Positions 1-6,808 of a stretch of 19,201 nt of DNA are shown here, piece after piece. The translations under genes and the position numbers were made by a program. Under the pieces are notes generated by a model. It worked only from the letters and a program-made list of their open reading frames with translations, was not told where the DNA came from and did no database searches. Every line of letters starts with the position of its first letter. Positions within the stretch are counted from its first letter, which is position 1. This DNA comes from CAXSDR01 sp964236445 (GTDB lineage: Bacteria; Actinomycetota; Actinomycetes; Motilibacterales; Motilibacteraceae): NCBI GenBank assembly GCA_964236445.1, contig CAXSDR010000076.1, forward strand, positions 1 through 19,201, in the 5' to 3' direction.

Positions 1-50
1 CAAACGATCACTCATCGCCTACGACCACTGATCCAATCGGACTCACTCAT

Positions 51-1475
51 CTAGATGTCGTAGTACAGCTCGAACTCGTGCGGGTGGGGACGCAGCCGGA
101 TCGGGTCGATCTCGTTGGTGCGCTTCCACTCGATCCAGGTCGAGATGAGGTCGGGCGTGAAGACCCCGCCCTCGAGGAGATAGTCGTGGTCGGCCTCGAG
201 CCGGTCGAGCACCTCGGAGAGCGAGCCCGGCACCTGTGCGATGTTCGCGTGGTCCTCGGGGGGAAGCTCGTAGAGGTCCTTGTCGACCGGTGCCGGCGGC
301 TCCATCTTGTTCTTGATGCCGTCGAGGCCGGCCATCAACATCGCCGAGAAGGCGAGGTAGGGGTTGCTCGACGGGTCGGGGACGCGGAACTCGATGCGCT
401 TGGCCTTCGGGTTCGACCCTGTCACCGGGATGCGGATGCAGGCCGAGCGGTTGCGAGCGGAGTAGACGAGGTTGACCGGAGCCTCGTAACCGGGCACGAG
501 GCGGTGGTAGCTGTTGACCGTCGGGTTGGTGAAGGCCAGCAGGCTCGGGGCGTGGTGGAGCAGGCCGCCGATGTACCAGCGGGCCATCTCGGACAGGCCG
601 CCGTAGCCGAGCTCGTCGTAGAACAACGGCTCGCCGTCCTTCCACAGCGACTGGTGCACGTGCATGCCCGACCCGTTGTCGCCGAAGAGCGGCTTCGGCA
701 TGAACGTCACGGTTTTGCCCGCCTGGTGTGCGACGTTCTTGATGACGTACTTGAAGAGCATCACCTTGTCGGCCGACTTGGCGAGGGAGTCGAAGCGGTA
801 GTTGATCTCCTGCTGACCGGCCGTGCCGACCTCGTGGTGCGCGCGCTCGACCTGCAGGCCCAGCGCGTCGAGAGCGAGGCTCATCTGGTCGCGCATGTCG
901 GAGTAGTGGTCGACCGGGGGAACCGGGAAGTAGCCGCCCTTGTAGGGCGTCTTGTGACCCAGGTTGCCACCGTCCTCGACGCGCGCAGTGTTCCAGGCAG
1001 CTTCGACGGAGTCGATGAAGTAGTAGCCGGAGTTCTGCTTCGTCTCGAAGCGCACGTCGTCGAAGATGTAGAACTCGGCCTCAGGCGCGAAGAAGGCGGT
1101 GTCGGCGATGCCGGTCGACTTGAGGTAGGCCTCGGCCTTGGCGGCAACCTGGCGTGGGTCGCGGCTGTAGGGCTCGCCGGTGTGCGGGTCGACGACGGCC
1201 ATGTTGATGTTCAGCGTCTTCTCGACACGGAACGGGTCGATGTAGGCAGTGGACAGGTCGGGCATCAGCTTCATGTCCGACTCGTGGATCGCCTGGAAGC
1301 CGCGGATCGAGGATCCGTCGAACATCTGGCCCTCGGTGAAGAACGCCTCGTCTACGGTCGCAGCAGGCACGTTGAAGTGCTGCATGACGCCGGGCAGGTC
1401 GCAGAAACGAACATCCACGAACTTGACGTCGTTCTCGGCGATGTAGGCCGTGACCTCTTCCGCGCTGTTGAACAT
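51..1475 (-). CDS. glnA: Type I glutamine synthetase
   Basis: Cytoplasmic GlnA condenses ammonium and glutamate to glutamine using ATP. The protein is 474 aa, the usual length for the dodecameric GSI-beta type. Visible family features are the N-terminal beta-grasp (about 15-100) with FDGSSIRGF at 52-60, the metal-binding APEAEFY segment at 130-136, the GSGMHVHQS nucleotide/metal segment at 268-276, NRSA at 342-345 and the arginine-rich IEFRVPDPSSNPYL at 361-374. Tyr402 in KDLYELPPE is the site adenylylated by GlnE in GSI-beta enzymes, so post-translational control is likely (inference from the family). The start ATG at 1475 has AGGAGG four bases upstream; a second ATG at 1479 is out of frame and touches the SD. 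It is transcribed alone, after a hairpin that separates it from DUF4191, and a GlnR-like site lies about 60-100 bp upstream. In many actinomycetes an RDD-family gene sits just upstream; none is present here. Only 50 bp of downstream sequence is in the window and no terminator is visible in it. Confidence 0.98.
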   Translation of the reverse strand: MFNSAEEVTAYIAENDVKFVDVRFCDLPGVMQHFNVPAATVDEAFFTEGQMFDGSSIRGFQAIHESDMKLMPDLSTAYIDPFRVEKTLNINMAVVDPHTGEPYSRDPRQVAAKAEAYLKSTGIADTAFFAPEAEFYIFDDVRFETKQNSGYYFIDSVEAAWNTARVEDGGNLGHKTPYKGGYFPVPPVDHYSDMRDQMSLALDALGLQVERAHHEVGTAGQQEINYRFDSLAKSADKVMLFKYVIKNVAHQAGKTVTFMPKPLFGDNGSGMHVHQSLWKDGEPLFYDELGYGGLSEMARWYIGGLLHHAPSLLAFTNPTVNSYHRLVPGYEAPVNLVYSARNRSACIRIPVTGSNPKAKRIEFRVPDPSSNPYLAFSAMLMAGLDGIKNKMEPPAPVDKDLYELPPEDHANIAQVPGSLSEVLDRLEADHDYLLEGGVFTPDLISTWIEWKRTNEIDPIRLRPHPHEFELYYDI

Positions 1476-1479
1476 CCAT

Positions 1480-1485
1480 CCTCCT
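1480..1485 (-). promoter_or_regulatory. Shine-Dalgarno of glnA
   Basis: Reading the minus strand, a perfect AGGAGG lies four bases before the ATG at 1475. The spacing rules out the alternative, out-of-frame ATG at 1479, which abuts the motif. Confidence 0.75.
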
Positions 1486-1520
1486 GAAAGGGCCGTGGCC
1501 CGACGTAGCCTCTGGCGGGA

Positions 1521-1526
1521 AACCTA
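1521..1526 (-). promoter_or_regulatory. Possible glnA -10 element
   Basis: On the minus strand TAGGTT fits the actinobacterial TAnnnT -10 pattern and lies just downstream of the GlnR-like boxes. No good -35 hexamer is visible 16-19 bp upstream; that region is occupied by the last GlnR sub-boxes, as expected of an activator-dependent promoter. The 5' UTR would be roughly 40 nt. The match rests on a short motif only. Confidence 0.35.
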
Positions 1527-1536
1527 GGCAGGATCG

Positions 1537-1574
1537 ATTTCTCGGTCGTATCTGCTTTGTTTCGGACGTGTTAC
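1537..1574 (-). promoter_or_regulatory. Putative GlnR binding site (four boxes) upstream of glnA
   Basis: On the minus strand four pentamers are separated by exactly six bases each: GTAAC (1574-1570), GAAAC (1563-1559), GATAC (1552-1548) and GAAAT (1541-1537). This follows the actinomycete GlnR consensus gTnAc-n6-GaAAc repeated twice. The first pair is a perfect match and the second pair has one or two deviations. It lies about 62-99 bp before the glnA start, a position typical of activation at nitrogen-assimilation promoters. GlnR itself is not encoded in this window. Confidence 0.7.
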
Positions 1575-1581
1575 CGCACCT

Positions 1582-1621
1582 GCCAGGGCCACTTCCGCGG
1601 TCGGAGACGACCGGCCCTGGC
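1582..1621 (-). terminator. Hairpin closing the lipB-lipA-DUF4191 operon
   Basis: A perfect 9-bp inverted repeat, GCCAGGGCC (1582-1590) with GGCCCTGGC (1613-1621), encloses an inner stem GGTCG/CGACC closed by a GAGA tetraloop (1599-1612). There is no T-tract, which is common in high-GC actinobacteria. It lies between the DUF4191 stop and the glnA control region, so it probably terminates the upstream operon and insulates glnA. Confidence 0.5.
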
Positions 1622-1685
1622 GAGCCGAGGCTAGCCCTCCTGCCCCCGACGTCCGCACAGGGGTGACGAGCCGCGGCGGAGGGGC

Positions 1686-2381
1686 TCAGCGCATGCCGCG
1701 GGGGGCGCGTTGCTGGCGGCCCATCGGTCCCTTGGGGATGGGCATCGCGAGCGACCCGACGGCTTTGAGCCGCTTGTCCGTCTCGACCGCCTGAGCCTGT
1801 GTCATCGTCTTCGGCAGCCGCATCAGCTCACGCTGGAGCTTGCCGAGCGGGGTCTGCCCCTGGTGGTCACCGGCCTGCAGGTCGCGGATGGGGACGTCGG
1901 GAACGATGCGCCCGATGCGCTTGCGCTCCTGCGCGATCAGCGTGCCGACCCGGTCGGGGGAACCCTCGCCGACCAGGACGATGCCGGCGCGCCCCACCGC
2001 GCGGTGGACGAGGTCCTGCTGGCGGCTGACGGCGACCCCCGGGGTGATGATCCATCCGCCGCGCTGGAAGCTGCCGAGGACGGCGGCCGCGGCACCGGGC
2101 TCGCCGGCGATCTTGCCGTACGCCGCCCGCTCGGCCCGCTTGCCGAAGAAGATCGCGGAACCCAGGATCGAGAGCGGGACCCCGATGCCGAGGATCAGCC
2201 ACACGTGGTGAAGAGCGAGCCCGATCAGGGCGAACAACAGCAGGCAGCCGATCAGCAGCCCGAAGGTGTAGGGACCGACGCGCTTGTCGGTCTCGCGGGT
2301 GGCGGTGTAGGCCGAGCGCAGCTGCGACAGCGTGCCGGGCTTCTTGGGGCCGCTCGCGGCCGACTTCTTCCTGCGGAACAT
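1686..2381 (-). CDS. DUF4191 family membrane protein
   Basis: A 231-aa protein of the DUF4191 family, identified from its sequence character and from its position directly after lipA and before glnA, as in many actinobacteria (compare M. tuberculosis Rv2219). Two adjacent hydrophobic segments (about 38-59 and 60-80) form a membrane hairpin near the N terminus. The first about 20 residues are basic and the C-terminal two thirds are soluble, ending in an Arg-rich tail. The function is unknown; the fixed linkage to lipoate and glutamine genes is the only hint. Its ATG follows the lipA stop by nine bases without a strong SD, so translation is probably coupled to lipA. The operon ends at a hairpin downstream. 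Confidence 0.85.
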   Translation of the reverse strand: MFRRKKSAASGPKKPGTLSQLRSAYTATRETDKRVGPYTFGLLIGCLLLFALIGLALHHVWLILGIGVPLSILGSAIFFGKRAERAAYGKIAGEPGAAAAVLGSFQRGGWIITPGVAVSRQQDLVHRAVGRAGIVLVGEGSPDRVGTLIAQERKRIGRIVPDVPIRDLQAGDHQGQTPLGKLQRELMRLPKTMTQAQAVETDKRLKAVGSLAMPIPKGPMGRQQRAPRGMR

Positions 2382-2390
2382 GAGGTCAGC

Positions 2391-3326
2391 CTAGGCGTTT
2401 GCAGCGCGACTCTCGACGGCTTGTGTGTAGAGCCGGCCCGCGCGGTAGGACGAGCGTACGAGCGGACCGCTGAGCACGCCGAGGAAGCCGACCTGCTCGG
2501 CGTAGTCGCTGAGCGCGACGAACTCCTCCGGACGCACCCAGCGCTCGACCGGGTGGTGCAGCGGGCTGGGACGCAGGTATTGCGTGATCGTGACCAGGTC
2601 GCATCCGGCGACGTGCAGGTCACGCAGCGCCTCGTGCACCTCGTCGACCGTCTCGCCCATGCCCAGGATCAGGTTGGACTTGGTGACCAGCCCCGCGGCG
2701 CGTGCCTGCGTCAGCACGTCGAGGCTGCGGTCGTAGCGGAAGCCCGGCCGGATGCGCTTGAAGACCCGCGGCACGGTCTCGACATTGTGGGCCAGCACCT
2801 GCGGCGCGGCGTCGAAGACCTGCTTCAGCAGTTCGGGCTCACCGTTGAAGTCGGGGATCAGCAGCTCGACGCCGGTGCCCGGGTTGAGGCGGTGGATCTC
2901 GCGGACCGTCTCGGCATAGAGCCAGGCCCCGCCGTCGGGCTGGTCGTCGCGCGCGACACCGGTGACCGTGGCGTAGCGGAGGCCCATCGTGCGTACGGAA
3001 TCGGCCACCCGGCGGGGCTCGTCGCGGTCGATGGCGAGCGGGCGGCCGGTGTCGATCTGGCAGAAGTCGCAGCGCCGGGTGCACGCGTCCCCACCGATGA
3101 GGAACGTCGCCTCGCGGTCCTCCCAGCACTCGTAGATGTTGGGGCAGCCGGCCTCCTCGCACACGGTGTGGAGACCCTCGCGGCGTACGAGCGACTTGAG
3201 AGCGGTGAACTCCGGACCCATGCGCAACGTGGTCTTGATCCACGGTGGCTTGCGCTCGATAGGCGTCGCGGAGTTGCGCGCCTCGACCCGCAGCAGCTTG
3301 CGCCCTTCGGGCGCGACAGCAGTCAT
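2391..3326 (-). CDS. lipA: Lipoyl synthase (radical SAM)
   Basis: LipA inserts two sulfur atoms into protein-bound octanoyl groups to make lipoyl cofactor, using S-adenosylmethionine. The 311-aa protein carries the auxiliary-cluster cysteines C56, C61 and C67 (CEEAGCPNIYEC) and the radical-SAM cluster C82, C86 and C89 (CTRRCDFC). The C-terminal RSSY, conserved in the family, supplies the serine ligand to the auxiliary cluster. The reading frame extends upstream, but the ATG at 3326 gives the normal family N terminus and overlaps the lipB stop as ATGA, so the two are translationally coupled. Substrate proteins include the E2 encoded at 17135-19018. Confidence 0.97.
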   Translation of the reverse strand: MTAVAPEGRKLLRVEARNSATPIERKPPWIKTTLRMGPEFTALKSLVRREGLHTVCEEAGCPNIYECWEDREATFLIGGDACTRRCDFCQIDTGRPLAIDRDEPRRVADSVRTMGLRYATVTGVARDDQPDGGAWLYAETVREIHRLNPGTGVELLIPDFNGEPELLKQVFDAAPQVLAHNVETVPRVFKRIRPGFRYDRSLDVLTQARAAGLVTKSNLILGMGETVDEVHEALRDLHVAGCDLVTITQYLRPSPLHHPVERWVRPEEFVALSDYAEQVGFLGVLSGPLVRSSYRAGRLYTQAVESRAANA

Positions 3327-3994
3327 GCCACGGAGTTTACGGGCGCGAACGCGCGAAGCAGCTGTCGCTCGACAAAGGGAAGGACCTCGGCGACCGTGAC
3401 CGGTCGGTCCAGCTCGCGCGAGAGCGAGGTGACATCGGCATCGTCGATTCCGCAGGGCACGATGCGGTCGTAGGCGGAGAGGTCGCAGTCGCAGTTCAGG
3501 GCGAAACCGTGCATCGTGACGCCGCGTGCGACGCGGCATCCGATGGCGGCGACCTTGCGGTCGCGCTCGCCGGCTCCAGCCGTCACCCAGACACCGCTGC
3601 GCCCATCGACGCGCTGGGTCGCCAGGCCGAGGTCGGCGCAGGCGCCGATGAGCGCGTCCTCGATGCGGCGTACGTGCGCGACCACGTCGACAGGCTGGGC
3701 AAGCCGCACGATCGGATAGCCGACGAGCTGGCCGGGTCCGTGCCAGGTGATGCGTCCGCCACGGTCCACGTCGAGGACGGGCGTGCCGTCCGTGGGCCGG
3801 TCGTGGGCGGCGGTGCGGCGCCCGGCGGTGTAGGTCGAGGGGTGCTCCAGCAGCAGGATCGTGTCGGGAGCCTCGTCGGCGATGCGCCGGGCGTGGAGGT
3901 CGCGCTGGTGCGCCCAGGCGTCGGCATAGGGAACCCGGCCAACGCGGGTGAGAGTCGGCAGGCTCCGAACGGCGGGTGCTGACGTCGGGAGCAC
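3323..3994 (-). CDS. lipB: Lipoyl(octanoyl) transferase
   Basis: LipB moves an octanoyl group from acyl carrier protein to the target lysine of lipoyl domains; LipA then adds sulfur. The protein is 223 aa. It has the RGGRITWHGPGQ motif at 78-89 and the catalytic pair Lys147 (in RKVAAIG) and Cys181 (in IVPCGI). The start is a GTG at 3994 with no Shine-Dalgarno; a TAGGGT hexamer lies six bases upstream, suggesting a leaderless mRNA. It is the first gene of lipB-lipA-DUF4191 and is divergent from the MMPL transporter across 132 bp. In related genomes the gene upstream is the TIGR01777 epimerase, here displaced by about 12 kb. Confidence 0.95.
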   Translation of the reverse strand: MLPTSAPAVRSLPTLTRVGRVPYADAWAHQRDLHARRIADEAPDTILLLEHPSTYTAGRRTAAHDRPTDGTPVLDVDRGGRITWHGPGQLVGYPIVRLAQPVDVVAHVRRIEDALIGACADLGLATQRVDGRSGVWVTAGAGERDRKVAAIGCRVARGVTMHGFALNCDCDLSAYDRIVPCGIDDADVTSLSRELDRPVTVAEVLPFVERQLLRAFAPVNSVA

Positions 3995-4000
3995 TGCTCG

Positions 4001-4030
4001 ACCCTACGTCGGGGCCGAGGATCTTCTCGA
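4001..4030 (-). promoter_or_regulatory. Possible lipB promoter, leaderless type
   Basis: On the minus strand TCGAGA (4030-4025), an 18-bp spacer and TAGGGT (4006-4001) resemble -35 and -10 elements. The -10 hexamer occupies -12 to -7 relative to the lipB GTG, so transcription would begin at or very near the start codon. This agrees with the absence of a Shine-Dalgarno sequence. The motif match is modest. Confidence 0.4.
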
Positions 4031-4126
4031 GCGGGCGAGACCGGGATCGTCCTGCGTCGTCCTGTCAGTGGTCTTCCCTACGCTGGTCCTACGCCGCCGA
4101 ATGAGTGAGAGACCACGGGGAACGCC

Positions 4127-6244
4127 ATGCCTGCCACGACCGTCGACTCGACTTCTGTCCAGGATCTACAACCTGCTCCCGGTGCCCGCAGATGGGCGTT
4201 GCCGCTCGTATTGCTGCTCGTGGGGATGCTTGCCTTCGGCGGCTTCAGCGTGCTCTCGCAGAAGCTCGCGGGAGCCCAGGACAACCGGACGTCCTCCTAC
4301 CTGCCCAAGTCGGCCGAGTCGACCAAGGCGCTCAACCTGACGCCGGCCTTCTTCGGTGCCGAGTCGGTGCCGACCATCGTCGTGTGGGAGCGCGCCTCGG
4401 GCCTGACCCCGGCCGACACCACCGCTCTCGGCGAGGCGGTCAAGCGGATCGCCGCCGTCCCAGGACAGGTGGGTGCGCCCTCGCCGCTCGTCGTCTCCGG
4501 AGATGGAAAGGCGGCCCAGTCCATCGTGCAGCTGCCATCGGGCCTCGCTGACTTCTCGACCCCCGTCGAAGCGATGCGCACCGCGGCCAACGTCGACGGA
4601 CTCACGTCACACGTGACCGGCACCGGCGGGCTCAGTGCAGACTTCTCCAAGGCGTTCGCAGGCATCGACGGAAAGCTGCTCTACACCGCCGGCCTCGTGG
4701 TGCTCCTGATCCTGCTCGTCGTCTATCGCAGCCCGGTCTTCGTCCCGGTCCTGCTGTCGGTCGGGCTCGCGCTCGTCACGTCGCAGGGAGTCATCTATCT
4801 GTTCGCGGACAGCGGGGCGCTCACGGTCAACGGCCAGAGCGCCGGCATCCTGCTGGTCCTCGTCTTCGGCGCCGGGACCGACTACGCGCTGCTGCTCATC
4901 AGCCGATACAAAGAAGAGCTCCATGCGTACGACGGGTCGTTCCTGCCCATGGTGAGGGCCCTCCGGGCGAGCGCACCCGCGATCGTCGCGAGCGGCTGCA
5001 CCGTCATCCTGGGACTGCTCTGCCTGCTGCTGTCGGACCTGGCGTCCAACAAGAGCCTCGGCCCCGTGGCGGCCATCGGCATCGCGTGCGCGATGCTCTC
5101 GATGCTCCTGTTCCTGCCTGCGCTGCTCGTCGCGCTCGGGCGCTGGTGGTTCTGGCCGTTCCCGCCGCGCCATGACAACGCACCGCAGCAGGACAAGGGC
5201 CTCTGGGCGTCTGCGGCCCGCCTCGTCGGCCGCCGGTCCACCGTTGTGTGGGTCGTCACAAGCCTGGTGCTGCTGCTCCTCGCCGGTTTCTCGCTCAAGC
5301 TCGACGCCAATGGCATCACCCAGGCGCAGTCGTTCACGACCTCCCAGGACTCTGTCACGGGTCAGCAGGTCTTCGACCGCCACTTCGCGGCCGGTTCGGG
5401 TGATCCGACGAGCGTCATCGGGCCGGCGGGCAAGGTGGACGCGCTGGTCTCACTCGTCAAGCAGACGCCGGGGGTCGCCGACGCTGTGCCGTTCACCGGC
5501 GGCGACCCGACCGCCGCGCCGAAGGTCGTCGGCGGGCGCGTCCTGGTGCTGGCCACTCTGACCGACCCCGCCGACAGCGCCGCGGCACAACAGACGGTCA
5601 AGCACCTGAGAACGACCGTGGACGCTGCCGGCGAGGATGTGCTGGTCGGCGGCGCAACAGCCATCGGCTACGACTTCGCCCAGGGTTCCATCCGTGACAA
5701 CCGCATCATCATTCCCGCCGTGCTCATCGTGATCTTCATCATTCTGACCTTGCTGCTGCGTTCGCTCGTCGCCCCGGTCCTCCTCGTCGCCAGCGTGGTG
5801 CTCTCGTTCATGGCGACGCTCGGCGTGTGCGGCTTCGTGTTCCATCACATCTTCGACTTCGCAGGCGAAGACCAGTCGTTCCCGCTCTACGCTTTCATCT
5901 TCCTCGTGGCATTGGGGATCGACTACAACATCTTCTTGATGACGCGCGTGCGCGAGGAGTCCGAGAAGTCGGACACGCGGCGGGGTGTGCTGCGCGGGCT
6001 CGCCGTGACCGGCGGTGTCATCACCTCCGCGGGGCTCGTGCTGGCCGCGACGTTCGGGGCGCTCGGGGTCCTGCCCATTGTCTTCCTCGCTGAGCTCGGG
6101 TTCGCGGTGGCCTTCGGCGTGCTTCTCGACACGCTCCTCGTGCGGTCCCTGCTCGTTCCCGCGGCCGTGTACGACCTCGACTCACGCACGTGGTGGCCGC
6201 TTCCGCTGCGCAAGGAGCGTTCCACGAGCACGCCGTCCGGGTGA
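4127..6244 (+). CDS. MMPL family (RND-type) membrane transporter
   Basis: A 705-aa MmpL/RND transporter, probably a proton-driven exporter of lipids or other hydrophobic compounds from the cytoplasmic membrane. The architecture is the standard internal duplication: TM1 (about 23-45), an extracytoplasmic domain (46-180), a TM2-6 bundle (183-340), a cytoplasmic linker, TM7 (372-390), a second extracytoplasmic domain (391-525) and TM8-12 (527-690). Each half has the proton-relay Asp-Tyr pair in TM4/TM10: GTDY (D252-Y253) and GIDY (D599-Y600). It is shorter than lipid-dedicated mycobacterial MmpL proteins (about 950 aa), which have longer loops and C-terminal tails. The ATG at 4127 is preceded by a weak purine stretch (GGGGAA). 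A regulator often adjoins such genes; none is present. The substrate cannot be inferred. It stands alone, upstream of a probable transposase fragment. Confidence 0.93.
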   Translation: MPATTVDSTSVQDLQPAPGARRWALPLVLLLVGMLAFGGFSVLSQKLAGAQDNRTSSYLPKSAESTKALNLTPAFFGAESVPTIVVWERASGLTPADTTALGEAVKRIAAVPGQVGAPSPLVVSGDGKAAQSIVQLPSGLADFSTPVEAMRTAANVDGLTSHVTGTGGLSADFSKAFAGIDGKLLYTAGLVVLLILLVVYRSPVFVPVLLSVGLALVTSQGVIYLFADSGALTVNGQSAGILLVLVFGAGTDYALLLISRYKEELHAYDGSFLPMVRALRASAPAIVASGCTVILGLLCLLLSDLASNKSLGPVAAIGIACAMLSMLLFLPALLVALGRWWFWPFPPRHDNAPQQDKGLWASAARLVGRRSTVVWVVTSLVLLLLAGFSLKLDANGITQAQSFTTSQDSVTGQQVFDRHFAAGSGDPTSVIGPAGKVDALVSLVKQTPGVADAVPFTGGDPTAAPKVVGGRVLVLATLTDPADSAAAQQTVKHLRTTVDAAGEDVLVGGATAIGYDFAQGSIRDNRIIIPAVLIVIFIILTLLLRSLVAPVLLVASVVLSFMATLGVCGFVFHHIFDFAGEDQSFPLYAFIFLVALGIDYNIFLMTRVREESEKSDTRRGVLRGLAVTGGVITSAGLVLAATFGALGVLPIVFLAELGFAVAFGVLLDTLLVRSLLVPAAVYDLDSRTWWPLPLRKERSTSTPSG

Positions 6245-6261
6245 CGAAAGGGGCAGATCGG

Positions 6262-6335
6262 CGTCCATGGTGGGAATGAAGCATGAAGGTGTTCACGTAG
6301 ACGAGGGCGCACTGCACGAGCGGCATCTGGCCCCA
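6262..6335 (-). pseudogene. Probable Tn3-family transposase C-terminal remnant
   Basis: On the minus strand a short stretch translates to GQMPLVQCALVYVNTFML. From memory this resembles the conserved C-terminal LLQSALVHVNTLLLQ-type segment of actinobacterial Tn3-family transposases. Similarity fades on both sides and the reading frame runs on into antisense sequence of the MMPL gene, so no functional protein is expected. The segment lies in a 278-bp gene-free gap between the MMPL gene and the next small gene. The match is short and was made by eye, so it could be coincidence. Confidence 0.33.
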
Positions 6336-6337
6336 CC

Positions 6338-6349
6338 GGGACCGGTCCC
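6338..6349. repeat. 12-bp perfect palindrome in gene-poor gap
   Basis: GGGACCGGTCCC is a perfect 12-bp palindrome, loosely flanked by CCAC (6333-6336) and GTGG (6353-6356). It sits beside the transposase-like fragment. It may be chance in GC-rich DNA, a protein-binding site or a weak terminator element. Nothing else was recognised in 6350-6522. Confidence 0.3.
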
Positions 6350-6522
6350 AAAGTGGCGATGGGCGGGGTAGAGGTGGCTGTGCCTGAGACGATGACGTCG
6401 CTCCTACCGTCGCAGACCACGTGACGTTGAACTGGTCGCGCAGACGTCCGGGCTGACCCTCGGGTCGGTGCGGATGTGCGATCGACCCTATGGCGACACG
6501 TCCGGTGTTTGCGCCGCAACGC

Positions 6523-6753
6523 CTACTCTTCTGACGGAGCCGTGTCCATGTGAAGGCTGCGTAGCCGCGGCGCCAAGGCCACATCCTCCTGAACCCCCCA
6601 GGCGGTGAGCATAGTGTCGGCAGTCGGCCCCACGTCGCTCTCGCGATGCACCCGTTGGATGTCTTCCCGCAGGCTGGCTGCATCAGGCAACTGCTTCTCC
6701 TCAGCGGCCACCACGTCGGCTAGCTCGTCGTCCCTGGCGTCATTTTCGGTCAT
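6523..6753 (-). CDS. Small acidic hypothetical protein
   Basis: A 76-aa open frame starting at ATG 6753. The product is acidic (many Asp and Glu in the first 35 residues), has no hydrophobic segment, and a predicted helical section around 20-45 (EKQLPDAASLREDIQRV). I recognise no family. A short GGGGA lies almost directly before the ATG, closer than an ideal Shine-Dalgarno. It is on the same strand as the DMT exporter and 55 bp downstream of its stop, so it could be co-transcribed. Codon positions fit a real gene better than the competing frames, but the short length leaves doubt. Confidence 0.5.
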   Translation of the reverse strand: MTENDARDDELADVVAAEEKQLPDAASLREDIQRVHRESDVGPTADTMLTAWGVQEDVALAPRLRSLHMDTAPSEE

Positions 6754-6808
6754 GTCCCCATATCACTGCAAGAGACTGCGCACGGCAAGTCCCACGCGTG
6801 CCTGACAG

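Noticed and set aside
78..1487. Long plus-strand open frame opposite glnA (469 codons)
   Set aside because: It is the antisense shadow of glnA, produced by high third-position GC; it has no family features and no ribosome binding site, whereas glnA is unmistakable.
1710..3473. 587-codon plus-strand open frame over DUF4191, lipA and lipB
   Set aside because: It runs antisense across three genes and lacks domain signatures; the minus-strand genes carry clear catalytic motifs.
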